Both the position numbers and the translations under genes were made by a program. Below the pieces are notes generated by a model, which ran no database searches, was not told the DNA's origin, and worked only from the letters and a program-made list of their open reading frames with translations. From Desulfovibrio sp. Dsv1 (GTDB taxonomy: Bacteria; Desulfobacterota; Desulfovibrionia; Desulfovibrionales; Desulfovibrionaceae), in assembly GCA_000403945.1 (NCBI GenBank), contig APFI01000294.1, forward strand, positions 1 through 10,894: a stretch of 10,894 bases of DNA. Direction: 5' to 3'. This document shows positions 1 to 6,541 of the stretch, piece after piece (the stretch's first letter is position 1; each line of letters starts with the position of its first letter).

Positions 1-157
1 GTTTGCCGGCAGGCGCTCTCGCGTCAACGGGTTCGAAAGCCCTTGGGCCTTCGCCAAAACGCGGTCTGATTTCCGTGGCATCCACAGGCATATGTTTTGC
101 TTCCACCTGAAGGAATGCGAATTCCGGGTTGACCACCGCCAGGAGGATATCCGTCAA
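1..157 (-). CDS. Partial CDS of unknown function, 3' end beyond window
   Basis: The frame is open on the minus strand from about position 196 to the window edge. It reads a plausible mixed polypeptide (LLAVVNPEFAFLQVEAKHM) with no low-complexity bias. No ATG is available: a TGA lies just upstream in frame. The best start is TTG at 157-155, preceded by GAGGA at ordinary ribosome-binding distance. A perfect TATAAT lies on the same strand at 213-208. I do not recognise the family. It could be the N-terminus of a real gene, a gene remnant whose true start was lost, or a chance frame. Confidence 0.3.
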   Translation of the reverse strand, partial: MTDILLAVVNPEFAFLQVEAKHMPVDATEIRPRFGEGPRAFEPVDARAPAGK

Positions 158-207
158 ATGTTCCTCAAAATGTCCAGAGAACCACCTCTCAGCCAGTCAT
201 GACCCTT

Positions 208-213
208 ATTATA
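208..213 (-). promoter_or_regulatory. Candidate -10 box for the leftward reading frame
   Basis: The minus strand reads TATAAT, a perfect sigma-70 -10 hexamer, in a short AT-rich stretch of otherwise GC-rich sequence. The -35 position, 17 bp upstream, reads TTTCCC and is poor. Transcription would start near 201 and leave about 45 nt of leader before the candidate TTG start. Confidence 0.35.
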
Positions 214-283
214 AAATAGACGAAAGCACGGGGAAAAAGGGGCAAAGCCGGGAAAATCCCCGCCGACGACATTCTTTCAGATA

Positions 284-313
284 TTGACCCTGCTCCCCCA
301 ACAAGGCTACACT
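284..313 (+). promoter_or_regulatory. Candidate sigma-70 promoter for rmlD-like gene
   Basis: TTGACC at 284-289 and TACACT at 308-313 are separated by 18 bp. Each matches the sigma-70 consensus at four or five of six positions. The expected start of transcription near 320 leaves a leader of about 70 nt before the ATG at 389. Nothing else in 158-388 looks like a gene on the plus strand. This is pattern matching only. Confidence 0.4.
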
Positions 314-388
314 ACCCGTAACATGGTACTCCGCCTGTTCCGGGCACGCCGCACGGCTACGCGGGCAGGAGATGCCGGGGAGGTTCAG

Positions 389-1279
389 ATGGCCAAGGCA
401 TTGGTTCTAGGGGGCGTTACCGGGCTTTTGGGGCAGGCGCTCACACGCGTGCTCACGGAACGCGGCTGGCAGGTGGAAACACTGAGCCGGACCGACGGCA
501 ATCTGTTGGAGATGTCTTTTCTTGAGGATCGCCTAGCCGGGGCGGACGCGGATGCGGTCTTCAACGCCGTGGCCTGGACGCAGGTGGACGATGCCGAGGA
601 CCATGCCGAGGACGCACTGCTTATAAACCGCACCCTGCCCGACGCATTGGCCCGCGTGCTCAAGGCTCTGAGGCGGGGGCATCTGGTGCACTTCAGCACT
701 GATTTCGTCTTTTCCGGCCCGCATCAGCATCCCTGGCGCGAGGACGACGCTCCGAACCCGACCAGCGTCTACGGTCGCACCAAACTGGCCGGCGAGGAAG
801 CTGTGCTCCGCGTTTTGCCAGAGCGAAGTTGCGTGTTGCGCACAGCCTGGCTGTTCGGACCGGGCCGCAAAAACTTTGTGGACGTCATTCTGGCAGCCTG
901 CCGCAAGCGCGATGCCATCAGTGTGGTCCACGACCAGTCCGGTTCGCCCACCTACAGCCTGGATCTGGCCCAATGGAGCGCGGAACTGGCTGAAAAGGGA
1001 GCCACCGGCATCTGGCATGCGGTCAACAGCGGGCAGGCCAGTTGGTGCGAACTGGCCTGCGAGGCCATCGCACTGACCGCCAGTCCCTGCCGGCTGGAAC
1101 CCATCGCCAGCTCCCAGTGGCCCCAGAAGGCGCAACGCCCGGTCTATTCCGTACTGGATACCGGCAAGCTTGGCGAATTTCTTGGCAAAAAACCCCGTCC
1201 CTGGCCGCAGGCCCTGCGCGAATACCTGTTCAGCGAATACATGCCCGGCACGCAGGACGGCAAAGAGGGCGCGCGTTGA
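389..1279 (+). CDS. rmlD: RmlD-type dTDP-4-dehydrorhamnose reductase (SDR family)
   Basis: The predicted 296-aa cytosolic enzyme belongs to the extended short-chain dehydrogenase RmlD substrate-binding family. That family reduces dTDP-4-keto-rhamnose to dTDP-rhamnose with NAD(P)H, for O-antigen or other glycans. Visible features are the nucleotide-binding glycine motif GGVTGLLG (residues 8-15), the family segment NAVAWTQVDDAE (59-70), the STDFVF strand (103-108) and the catalytic YGRTK (Y128, K132). The length is normal for RmlD. I chose ATG 389 over upstream in-frame ATGs because GGGGAGG (377-383) lies 5 nt ahead of it and the Rossmann fold starts there. The stop overlaps the next gene's start (TTGA). 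No rmlA, rmlB or rmlC is nearby, so the exact sugar substrate is inferred from family only. A related NDP-sugar reductase is possible. Confidence 0.8.
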   Translation: MAKALVLGGVTGLLGQALTRVLTERGWQVETLSRTDGNLLEMSFLEDRLAGADADAVFNAVAWTQVDDAEDHAEDALLINRTLPDALARVLKALRRGHLVHFSTDFVFSGPHQHPWREDDAPNPTSVYGRTKLAGEEAVLRVLPERSCVLRTAWLFGPGRKNFVDVILAACRKRDAISVVHDQSGSPTYSLDLAQWSAELAEKGATGIWHAVNSGQASWCELACEAIALTASPCRLEPIASSQWPQKAQRPVYSVLDTGKLGEFLGKKPRPWPQALREYLFSEYMPGTQDGKEGAR

Positions 1280-2553
1280 GCTTCAGGCCCGCTTTCGGCA
1301 AATGCGCCACGCAAGGACGGCGGGCCTCCGCCTGCCCGTGGACCTTGGCCGGGCTTCTGGCCGCGCTGGCCTGTCTGCTCTGGAGCCTGTGGCCCGCGCC
1401 GGTTGCGGCCCGTCCTCAGAATTTGCAGCAACTGGCTGAAGTTACAAAAAAATTGACAGAAACCAGCGTCAGCTACGGGGCCATTCCCTCTCTCTACCGC
1501 CCGCGTTATGACCGGGTGCAGGACGCGGACCTGAGCATGAGCCAGAACGATGTGGTCTTTGTGGTCATGCTGCCGGGCGGCCCGCGCATTTATCCGCAAC
1601 GCTTCATGGTCTGGCATCAGGTTGTCAACGAGCTCATCGACGACATGGCCTATGCCGTCACCTACTGCCCCATCACCGGCACGCTGGTGGCCTACAACGC
1701 CTCCATGAACGGCCTGAACCTGATCTTTGATCTCGAAGGCCGCCTGTACGACGGCAACAGCGTGCTTATTGACCGCAATTCCGGCAGTCTCTGGCTGCAG
1801 GAAACGGGCATGGCTTTCGATGGGCCGCTGCTCGGCCGGGGCATGCCCACCATTCCCGTGTTCTGGACCACTTGGGGCGCGGCGCGCCGGGTCTACCCCG
1901 ACGCTCCCGTGCTGGCCCAGCCACGCGGCAGTCGCCCCTACGGACGGGACCCGTACGGAAATTATCTCAAAACGGGCACCTATTACGACAACGACATCCT
2001 GGTCTATCCCGTACAGCGCCTGGACCGCCGCTTTCCCCGCAAAACCCCCATGCTCTGCCTGGAATACGGGGAATTTCTGCTGGCCATTGATATCGCCTAC
2101 GTCAAAAAGAAGGGCGCGGTGAATTTTTTTCTGGGCCCCTCCGCCCTTCTGGCCGTGCACGATCCCCGACTTGACGTGGTGCGCGTCTATAACCGCCAGA
2201 TCTGGGCCGAGCCCTTTCTGTTTGTGAGCCAGTACGGTCGCCTCATGGACCTCAACACGCGCAGCGTCTGGGATCCGGCCACAGGCCAAGCTCTGGACGG
2301 CAACATGCGGGGCGCGTCCATGAAGCAGGCGTTCGGCGGTTGCTCCATGTGGTTCGCCTGGTACAGCCTGAACCCGGAAACGCTTGTTATTCCCGGTCCC
2401 GGCGAAGTGCCTGCCAAGCTGCTTTCGCTCAATCCGCCCGGGGTGGACGACCCCGCCGAAAAAACAAACAGCGCGACTCCCCCACCGGCCTTCGCCGCGC
2501 CGGGAGAACCTATTCCGGACGCGCCCGGCACCGCGCCCACGTCGAGGCCATAG
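1276..2553 (+). CDS. Exported DUF3179 domain protein
   Basis: The predicted protein has 425 aa. The frame is open far upstream, but the upstream part lies inside the rmlD-like gene. TTG 1276-1278, overlapping that gene's TGA as TTGA and preceded by AGAGGG, is the most credible start, and no ATG occurs before the conserved part. Residues 1-20 are basic, 21-40 are a hydrophobic stretch (TLAGLLAALACLLWSLWP), and PAPVAA (40-45) looks like a signal peptidase I site, so a periplasmic location is likely. The body carries the DUF3179 signatures AYAVTYCPITGTLVAY (125-140) and a DRNSGSLWLQ segment (166-175). The last 35 or so residues are proline-rich and probably disordered. DUF3179 proteins have no established biochemical role. 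Overlap with the upstream gene implies translational coupling, not necessarily shared function. Confidence 0.75.
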   Translation: MSFRPAFGKCATQGRRASACPWTLAGLLAALACLLWSLWPAPVAARPQNLQQLAEVTKKLTETSVSYGAIPSLYRPRYDRVQDADLSMSQNDVVFVVMLPGGPRIYPQRFMVWHQVVNELIDDMAYAVTYCPITGTLVAYNASMNGLNLIFDLEGRLYDGNSVLIDRNSGSLWLQETGMAFDGPLLGRGMPTIPVFWTTWGAARRVYPDAPVLAQPRGSRPYGRDPYGNYLKTGTYYDNDILVYPVQRLDRRFPRKTPMLCLEYGEFLLAIDIAYVKKKGAVNFFLGPSALLAVHDPRLDVVRVYNRQIWAEPFLFVSQYGRLMDLNTRSVWDPATGQALDGNMRGASMKQAFGGCSMWFAWYSLNPETLVIPGPGEVPAKLLSLNPPGVDDPAEKTNSATPPPAFAAPGEPIPDAPGTAPTSRP

Positions 2554-2580
2554 CACCGCCGGCGCCGGTCATGCCTGATC

Positions 2581-3078
2581 TTATGCGCTCGCATCCGTGC
2601 GGGCGTCTTCTCTCCGATTCAGTTCCAGCAGCACAGCCGCGCCACCGAGCAGCGTGCGGCGCGACGAGACATGCAATCCCGCGCGGAGGGCAAGCCCTTC
2701 AAGGCCACCCCGCGCCAGAAATGCCGTCAGGACCGTCCCGCCACGGGTTCCCGGCCAGAGTCCCGGCCAAGCCCCCAACAAACCGCGCGCCAGCAGGCAG
2801 GCGGGTAGTTCCAGATTGCGTTCCGGCGGCTTGAAATCCGCCGCCAGCACTTCCCGCCCCTCTCTGGCGGCCATGCCCAACAATTCCGTGCCTTCTTCCG
2901 GCGGCAGATAAAAGAGCGCGTATGCCAAACGGATATACGCCGCACCCTCCGCTTCTGCGGACCGCAGCAGGTCCCGCGCGGGATTGAGCGGCGCGCCCAG
3001 CGCCGCCGTCGGCCAAGGCACGCGCCGGGCCAAAACCGCCTGCAGGAAAAAACGCGGCGCGAGCGGCGCCTCAGCCAC
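2581..3078 (-). CDS. Short protein resembling C-terminal part of a SAM methyltransferase
   Basis: This 165-aa frame starts at GTG 3078-3076 and overlaps the stop of the upstream HD gene by a few bases, with AAGG just ahead. An open frame continues upstream to 3186, but only inside the HD gene. Residues such as YALFYLPPEE, LAADFKPPERNLELPA and FLARGGLEGLALRAGL resemble the second half of small class I methyltransferases of the UbiE/methyltransf_11 kind: the beta-4/beta-5 region and C-terminal strands. The glycine-rich SAM-binding motif I is not visible, so the protein is either N-terminally reduced or a degraded copy. It probably shares an operon with the HD gene. Family assignment is from pattern memory and is moderate at best; function is unknown. 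Confidence 0.5.
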   Translation of the reverse strand: MAEAPLAPRFFLQAVLARRVPWPTAALGAPLNPARDLLRSAEAEGAAYIRLAYALFYLPPEEGTELLGMAAREGREVLAADFKPPERNLELPACLLARGLLGAWPGLWPGTRGGTVLTAFLARGGLEGLALRAGLHVSSRRTLLGGAAVLLELNRREDARTDASA

Positions 3079-3856
3079 GCGCCTTGGCTCCGTCAAGCCG
3101 GGCCAGCAAGGCCGCCCGCGCCGGACCATATACCGCGTTTGACGGCAGCCCCTCCAGTAGGCGACGGGCATGGCCGTCCTCCACAAACTGGCGGCGGCTG
3201 GCCGCGAAATGCATATCGAAAAACCAAGTATTCAGCAGTACACGGAAATCATTGACGCTGCGCAAATCGGCATAGGCCGCCACCCGCCCTTCCAGAGCCG
3301 CGCGCAATACGTTTTGCCCGGCCAGGGCAGGATCATCCGGCAGGTTCAGAACCACAGTGGGGCTGTAGGGTCCGGGGGCACCCAAATGCTCGTCCATGAC
3401 CCGCAGAATATCCAGCTTGTCCGCGTCGCGCACCACATGCGCGACCCGTTCCGTTTCACGCGGCAGACGCGCGGGCAGGGCGAAACGGTTGTGCAGGCTC
3501 ACGGCGGTCAGAACGATCTTGCGCGTGGCGGCGTCTTCCCCGGCCAAGCGGGCCTCGCGTTTGAGGATTTTCACGCCCAGCAGGCCGTGATTGCAGGATT
3601 CCCGGTCCCTGAAGGTATGATAGCGCAAATACTGCTCAAAACGGGCCACGTCGTGATAGAGTGCGGCCAGAAGGCATGCGCGGGCTAGGGCAGGAGCAAA
3701 AGCTTCGCTCTCCGCCATGCGTCGGGCATTGTTCAGCACGGCCATGGTATGTTTGAGCTTCAGATCCATGGGCGCGGGGTCGCCATGCTCCCTGGCGCGT
3801 TCCCGCGCGGCATAGGCCGCAAACCACTCTTCATGCTGGGAAATATCCGGATTCAT
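3071..3856 (-). CDS. HD-domain metal-dependent phosphohydrolase family protein
   Basis: The predicted soluble 261-aa protein has the residue order of the HD superfamily: H36 (LKLKHTM), the H68-D69 doublet (LYHDVARF), further histidines H90 (CNHG) and H122 (SLHN), and an aspartate in VRDADKLDIL (D144 or D146). These would ligate one or two metals. Substrates in this family range from nucleotides to cyclic dinucleotides, and none can be assigned here. ATG 3856-3854 is the first start of the frame; the ribosome-binding site is weak (GAAGA). It is transcribed away from cas3 and overlaps the downstream methyltransferase-like gene. It is not a CRISPR HD nuclease such as Cas3'': it lacks the family's surrounding motifs, and cas3 next door has its own fused HD domain. 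A CRISPR role is not supported. Confidence 0.7.
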   Translation of the reverse strand: MNPDISQHEEWFAAYAARERAREHGDPAPMDLKLKHTMAVLNNARRMAESEAFAPALARACLLAALYHDVARFEQYLRYHTFRDRESCNHGLLGVKILKREARLAGEDAATRKIVLTAVSLHNRFALPARLPRETERVAHVVRDADKLDILRVMDEHLGAPGPYSPTVVLNLPDDPALAGQNVLRAALEGRVAAYADLRSVNDFRVLLNTWFFDMHFAASRRQFVEDGHARRLLEGLPSNAVYGPARAALLARLDGAKARG

Positions 3857-3905
3857 GATTCTTCATGTACACCGGGACGACGCGCAAAACAAGCCTGGCC
3901 ATGAA

Positions 3906-3917
3906 CGGCGAACGCCG
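3906..3917. promoter_or_regulatory. Inverted repeat in the divergent HD/cas3 intergenic region
   Basis: CGGCG-AA-CGCCG is a perfect 5-bp inverted repeat with a 2-bp centre. It sits midway in the 152-bp region between the divergent HD gene and cas3. It could be a small operator, but short GC-rich palindromes are common in this base composition. Confidence 0.2.
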
Positions 3918-3944
3918 CATTGGCTTTCGTCAGCCGCCCTCATA

Positions 3945-3973
3945 TTGCCCCGTCCCGACAATATGTTTATGGT
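3945..3973 (+). promoter_or_regulatory. Candidate cas3 promoter
   Basis: TTGCCC (3945-3950) and TATGGT (3968-3973), 17 bp apart, each match four of six consensus positions. Initiation near 3980 would give a leader of about 29 nt containing the AGGAG at 3997-4001 that serves cas3. No better promoter is visible between the divergent genes. Confidence 0.3.
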
Positions 3974-4008
3974 TATCCCATTCTCCCCCATACAACAGGA
4001 GCGCGGTC

Positions 4009-6318
4009 ATGCTCTATGCCCACAGCCTTCCGGATCAGGAAGTCTCCCATTGGCAAAGCCTTGAAGACCATCTGAGGAAAAGCGCGCAACTGGCCGAGGC
4101 ATTCGGCCGCGTGTTCGGCGCGGGCGAATGGGCCGCGCTGGCCACCCGCCTGCACGATCTGGGCAAGGCATCGCCGGAATTCCAGACCTATATCAGCGGC
4201 CAAAACGGACGCCGCCGCATCGACCACTCCACCGCCGGAGCGCGCCTGCTTTTGCGGCGCTGGAAGGCTTGGGGCAAACCGGGAAAGTACAGGGCCCTCT
4301 GGCTGGCCTATTGCATAGCCGGCCACCACGGTGGCCTGCCGGACCTGGGAGACGGGGCCTCGGATACGGGCAGCCTGCGTTCCCGCTTGGACCCGGCGTA
4401 CGTCATCCCCGACTATTCCGCCGGACTGGATCTGGCGGCGCTGGCTGACATTCCCCAACCGGACGCCCTGCGCTTCCCCTTCCGCCTTGCCAGAGAGCAT
4501 GCCGCGTTCAGCGTCAGTTTCTTCGTGCGCATGCTTTTCTCCTGCCTGACGGACGCGGATTTTCTGGACACGGAACATTTTTACGCTCCGGAGAATTGCC
4601 GACAGCGCGGCCGCTGGCCCTCTCTGGAGACGCTCCGCAAACGGTTATGCGATTTTTTGTCCGCCAAAGGCTTTCTGCGCGCGACGCCTGATGACAGTCC
4701 CATTGTGGCGGCCAGAAAAGAAATTCTCGGCCACTGCCTGGACGCGGCCGCGCTGCCGCCCGGCGCGTTCACCCTCACGGTGCCCACCGGCGGCGGTAAA
4801 ACGCTTTCCTCGCTGACCTTCGCCCTGGAGCACGCCCGGCGGCATCAGCTGGACAGAATCATTCTGGTGGCTCCCTATACCAGCATCATTGAGCAGAATG
4901 CGCGGGTGCTGCGCGACGCCCTCGGAGAAGACTCCGTGCTCGAGCACCACAGCAGCTATGTCCATCCCAGTGAGCAGACGGATCAGGCCGGGGAAAGCGC
5001 GGCCGACCAAGGGCGGGCGGTCCTGCCCTTCAGGCTGGCCGCTGAAAACTGGGATGCTCCGGTCGTCGTCACCACGGCGGTGCAGTTCTTTGAATCCCTG
5101 TTTTCCAGTCGCCCCTCCCGCTGCCGCAAACTGCACAATATGGCCCGCAGCGTGGTTATTCTGGATGAGGCGCAGATGCTGCCCGTTCCATTGCTGGAAC
5201 CTTCTGTGCTGGCGCTGCGGGAACTGACGGAACATTATGGGGCAAGCCTTGTGCTCTGCACCGCCACCCAACCCGCACTACGTCGGGACGGCCCCCTGAA
5301 AAACGGCTTCGCAAGGGACAGTCTGCGCGAACTGATCCCCATCCCACAGGTGGCGGAGCTTTTCAGCACCTTCACGGCCCAGAGGCGCATGTGTGTTTCC
5401 CTGTTGGGCAAGCTCGGCAATGAGGAACTGGGCCGCCGCCTGCGGCAAGAGCATCAGGCGCTCTGCATCGTCAACAGCCGCGCCCAGGCCCGCGCGGCCT
5501 ATGAAAGACTGGGAAATGACGATGCCCATTTTCACCTGAGCGCGCGCATGACGCCGCGTCACCGGATGTTCGTGCTGGATACCGTGCGCCAACGCCTGCG
5601 CCGAGGGCTGCCCTGCCGGGTGGTCAGCACATCGCTCATCGAATGCGGAGTGGATATCAGCTTCCCCTGCGTGTACCGGGCCCAATGCGGGCTGGATTCC
5701 GTGGCGCAGGCCGCGGGCCGCTGCAACCGCTCGGGCGAACTGTCTTCAGGCAGCCTGTCTGTTTACACGCCGGAACAGCCCCTTTCTCCAGCTCAGACCG
5801 ATCTTTATCTGCGCGCCTGTTTTTTCGGCCAGGTGGCGGAAAAACATGCGGACATCTTTGCTCCGGCGGCGGTGGAGGACTATTTCAACGCTCTGTATGG
5901 CTTCGAGGATCTGGACAAAGAGCGTCTGCTGGCAATGCTGCGCGAAAAAAATGCCGCATTTCCCCATGCCTTTGACTTCCGGTGGATGGACACCCGCTAC
6001 CACTTCATTAAGGAGGGCATGGCTCCGGTGATCATCACGCACGGCACGAAAGACGGCGGAGATCTGGCGGAACAAAGCCATGCGCTTGTCCACCGCCTGG
6101 AAACGGAATACCCGCCAAGCCGCCTGACCCTGCGCCTGCTGCAGGGCTTCAGCGTGCAGGTCTACCCGTATGAGCTGGAAAGGCTGCGCGCGGCAGGGAC
6201 TCTGGAGACCCTGCACGGATGCTTTGACGTGCTGCGCAACGGCGCGGGCTATAATCCGAAACTGGGCCTGCTGGTGGATGACCCCACCCGCCAGGCCCCG
6301 GAGGATTGCCTTCGTTGA
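4009..6318 (+). CDS. cas3: Cas3 helicase-nuclease, type I-C (HD domain fused to DExD/H helicase)
   Basis: The predicted 769-aa protein is the effector that Cascade recruits to unwind and degrade target DNA. The N-terminal HD nuclease shows H5, the H49-D50 doublet (RLHDLGKAS), H73 (DHSTAGA) and H106-H107 (AGHHGG). The SF2 helicase shows Walker A VPTGGGKT (258-265), DEAQ (386-389), CTATQP (417-422), STSLIECGVDI (540-550) and motif VI QAAGRCNRSGE (567-577). All catalytic motifs are intact. I chose ATG 4009 over an in-frame ATG at 3865: AGGAG (3997-4001) lies 7 nt upstream, and the Cas3 N-terminus (AHSL...HL) begins directly there, whereas residues before it look non-coding. In many I-C loci cas5 follows closely; here 295 bp separate them, so the two transcription units may be controlled independently. 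Confidence 0.95.
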   Translation: MLYAHSLPDQEVSHWQSLEDHLRKSAQLAEAFGRVFGAGEWAALATRLHDLGKASPEFQTYISGQNGRRRIDHSTAGARLLLRRWKAWGKPGKYRALWLAYCIAGHHGGLPDLGDGASDTGSLRSRLDPAYVIPDYSAGLDLAALADIPQPDALRFPFRLAREHAAFSVSFFVRMLFSCLTDADFLDTEHFYAPENCRQRGRWPSLETLRKRLCDFLSAKGFLRATPDDSPIVAARKEILGHCLDAAALPPGAFTLTVPTGGGKTLSSLTFALEHARRHQLDRIILVAPYTSIIEQNARVLRDALGEDSVLEHHSSYVHPSEQTDQAGESAADQGRAVLPFRLAAENWDAPVVVTTAVQFFESLFSSRPSRCRKLHNMARSVVILDEAQMLPVPLLEPSVLALRELTEHYGASLVLCTATQPALRRDGPLKNGFARDSLRELIPIPQVAELFSTFTAQRRMCVSLLGKLGNEELGRRLRQEHQALCIVNSRAQARAAYERLGNDDAHFHLSARMTPRHRMFVLDTVRQRLRRGLPCRVVSTSLIECGVDISFPCVYRAQCGLDSVAQAAGRCNRSGELSSGSLSVYTPEQPLSPAQTDLYLRACFFGQVAEKHADIFAPAAVEDYFNALYGFEDLDKERLLAMLREKNAAFPHAFDFRWMDTRYHFIKEGMAPVIITHGTKDGGDLAEQSHALVHRLETEYPPSRLTLRLLQGFSVQVYPYELERLRAAGTLETLHGCFDVLRNGAGYNPKLGLLVDDPTRQAPEDCLR

Positions 6319-6340
6319 TTTTACAAGCCCATTAATTGAA
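6319..6340 (-). promoter_or_regulatory. Predicted self-target of the creR-like guide (TTC PAM plus protospacer)
   Basis: On the minus strand TTC (6340-6338) is followed by AATTAATGGGCTTG (6337-6324). This matches the first 14 nt of the spacer-like segment at 6520-6533 at every position except 6. Positions 16, 18 and 19 also match; after that similarity is lost. TTC is the known I-C PAM, and the flank does not match the repeat handle, so the site would not be read as self. It starts right after the cas3 stop codon and ends at or before the candidate -35 elements for the cas5c operon. The complementarity is seen directly; binding by Cascade is inferred. Confidence 0.7.
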
Positions 6341-6348
6341 ATGCACTC

Positions 6349-6377
6349 TTGACTTCACATAAATTTTTTGTTGAAAT
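6349..6377 (+). promoter_or_regulatory. Candidate promoter of the cas5c-cas8c-cas7c-cas4-cas1 operon
   Basis: TTGACT (6349-6354) and TGAAAT (6372-6377) are 17 bp apart and match the sigma-70 consensus at five and four of six positions. The region is strongly AT-rich compared with its surroundings. Initiation near 6384 would give a leader of about 230 nt that contains the hairpins and the CRISPR-like elements. An alternative uses TTGAAA (6336-6341) as -35 with CATAAA (6358-6363) or TAAATT (6360-6365) as -10; that -35 would lie within the predicted guide target. Confidence 0.5.
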
Positions 6378-6390
6378 CTTTTTCGCCTGA

Positions 6391-6417
6391 GGGAGTTTCG
6401 CCAGCTCCCGCGCGGGA
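6391..6417. repeat. Overlapping palindromes in the cas5c leader
   Basis: TCCCGCGCGGGA (6406-6417) is a perfect 12-bp palindrome. It overlaps the right arm of GGGAG (6391-6395)/CTCCC (6405-6409). The two structures compete for the same bases. They lie just downstream of the candidate promoter, where a dimeric repressor or a leader RNA fold could act. There is no direct evidence of either. Confidence 0.4.
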
Positions 6418-6419
6418 AG

Positions 6420-6447
6420 GGAGGCGGCCTGTGCGCAGGCCACCTCC
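6420..6447 (+). other. Strong GC-rich hairpin in the cas5c leader
   Basis: GGAGG-c-GGCCTG (6420-6431), a TGCG loop and CAGGCC-a-CCTCC (6436-6447) form a 12-position stem with one C/A mismatch. The bases after it are ACAATTTAAAAAA, without a real U-tract, so a typical intrinsic terminator is not supported on either strand. It could stabilise the 5' end of the leader RNA or insulate the CRISPR-like element from upstream RNA. Confidence 0.5.
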
Positions 6448-6486
6448 ACAATTTAAAAAAGAATGACAAGGCGGCATGGTGAGTTG

Positions 6487-6519
6487 GTCAGCGCATCCAC
6501 ACGCGCTGTGGATTGAAAT
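6487..6519 (+). CRISPR. Solitary type I-C CRISPR-repeat-like element (psi-repeat 1)
   Basis: This 33-nt element begins GTC and has a perfect 6-bp stem, CAGCGC (6489-6494)/GCGCTG (6503-6508), with an 8-nt loop. It ends with TGGATTGAAAT (6509-6519). I-C repeats are 32-33 nt, start GTC, have a short stem and end GTGGATTGAAAC or GTGGATTGAAAT. Cas5c cuts at the 3' base of the stem to leave an 11-nt handle, exactly the length seen here. The loop and stem bases are not the C-rich/G-rich stem I remember for Desulfovibrio I-C repeats, so it may be divergent from the locus's array repeat, which lies outside the window. It is not part of a canonical array. Confidence 0.75.
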
Positions 6520-6541
6520 AATTATTGGGCTTGGACAACGG

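Noticed and set aside
1144..2556. Long minus-strand open frame (470 aa) opposite the DUF3179 gene
   Set aside because: Its translation is rich in Gly, His and Arg with no family features. It is a GC-driven shadow of a well-supported plus-strand gene.
2554..2580. Bidirectional terminator between the convergent genes (CCGGCGCCGG palindrome at 2559-2568)
   Set aside because: The palindrome is short and has no T-run on either side.
3071..3856. HD-domain gene as a detached Cas3'' nuclease
   Set aside because: cas3 already has a complete fused HD domain, and this protein lacks Cas3-specific surrounding motifs and is transcribed away from the cas genes.
3865..4008. N-terminal extension of Cas3 from ATG 3865
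   Set aside because: The extra 48 residues do not resemble Cas3, and AGGAG sits in front of ATG 4009, where the family's N-terminus begins.
6420..6447. Intrinsic terminator for cas3
   Set aside because: The stem is strong but is followed by ACAATTTAAAAAA, not a T-run, and no T-run follows on the minus strand either.
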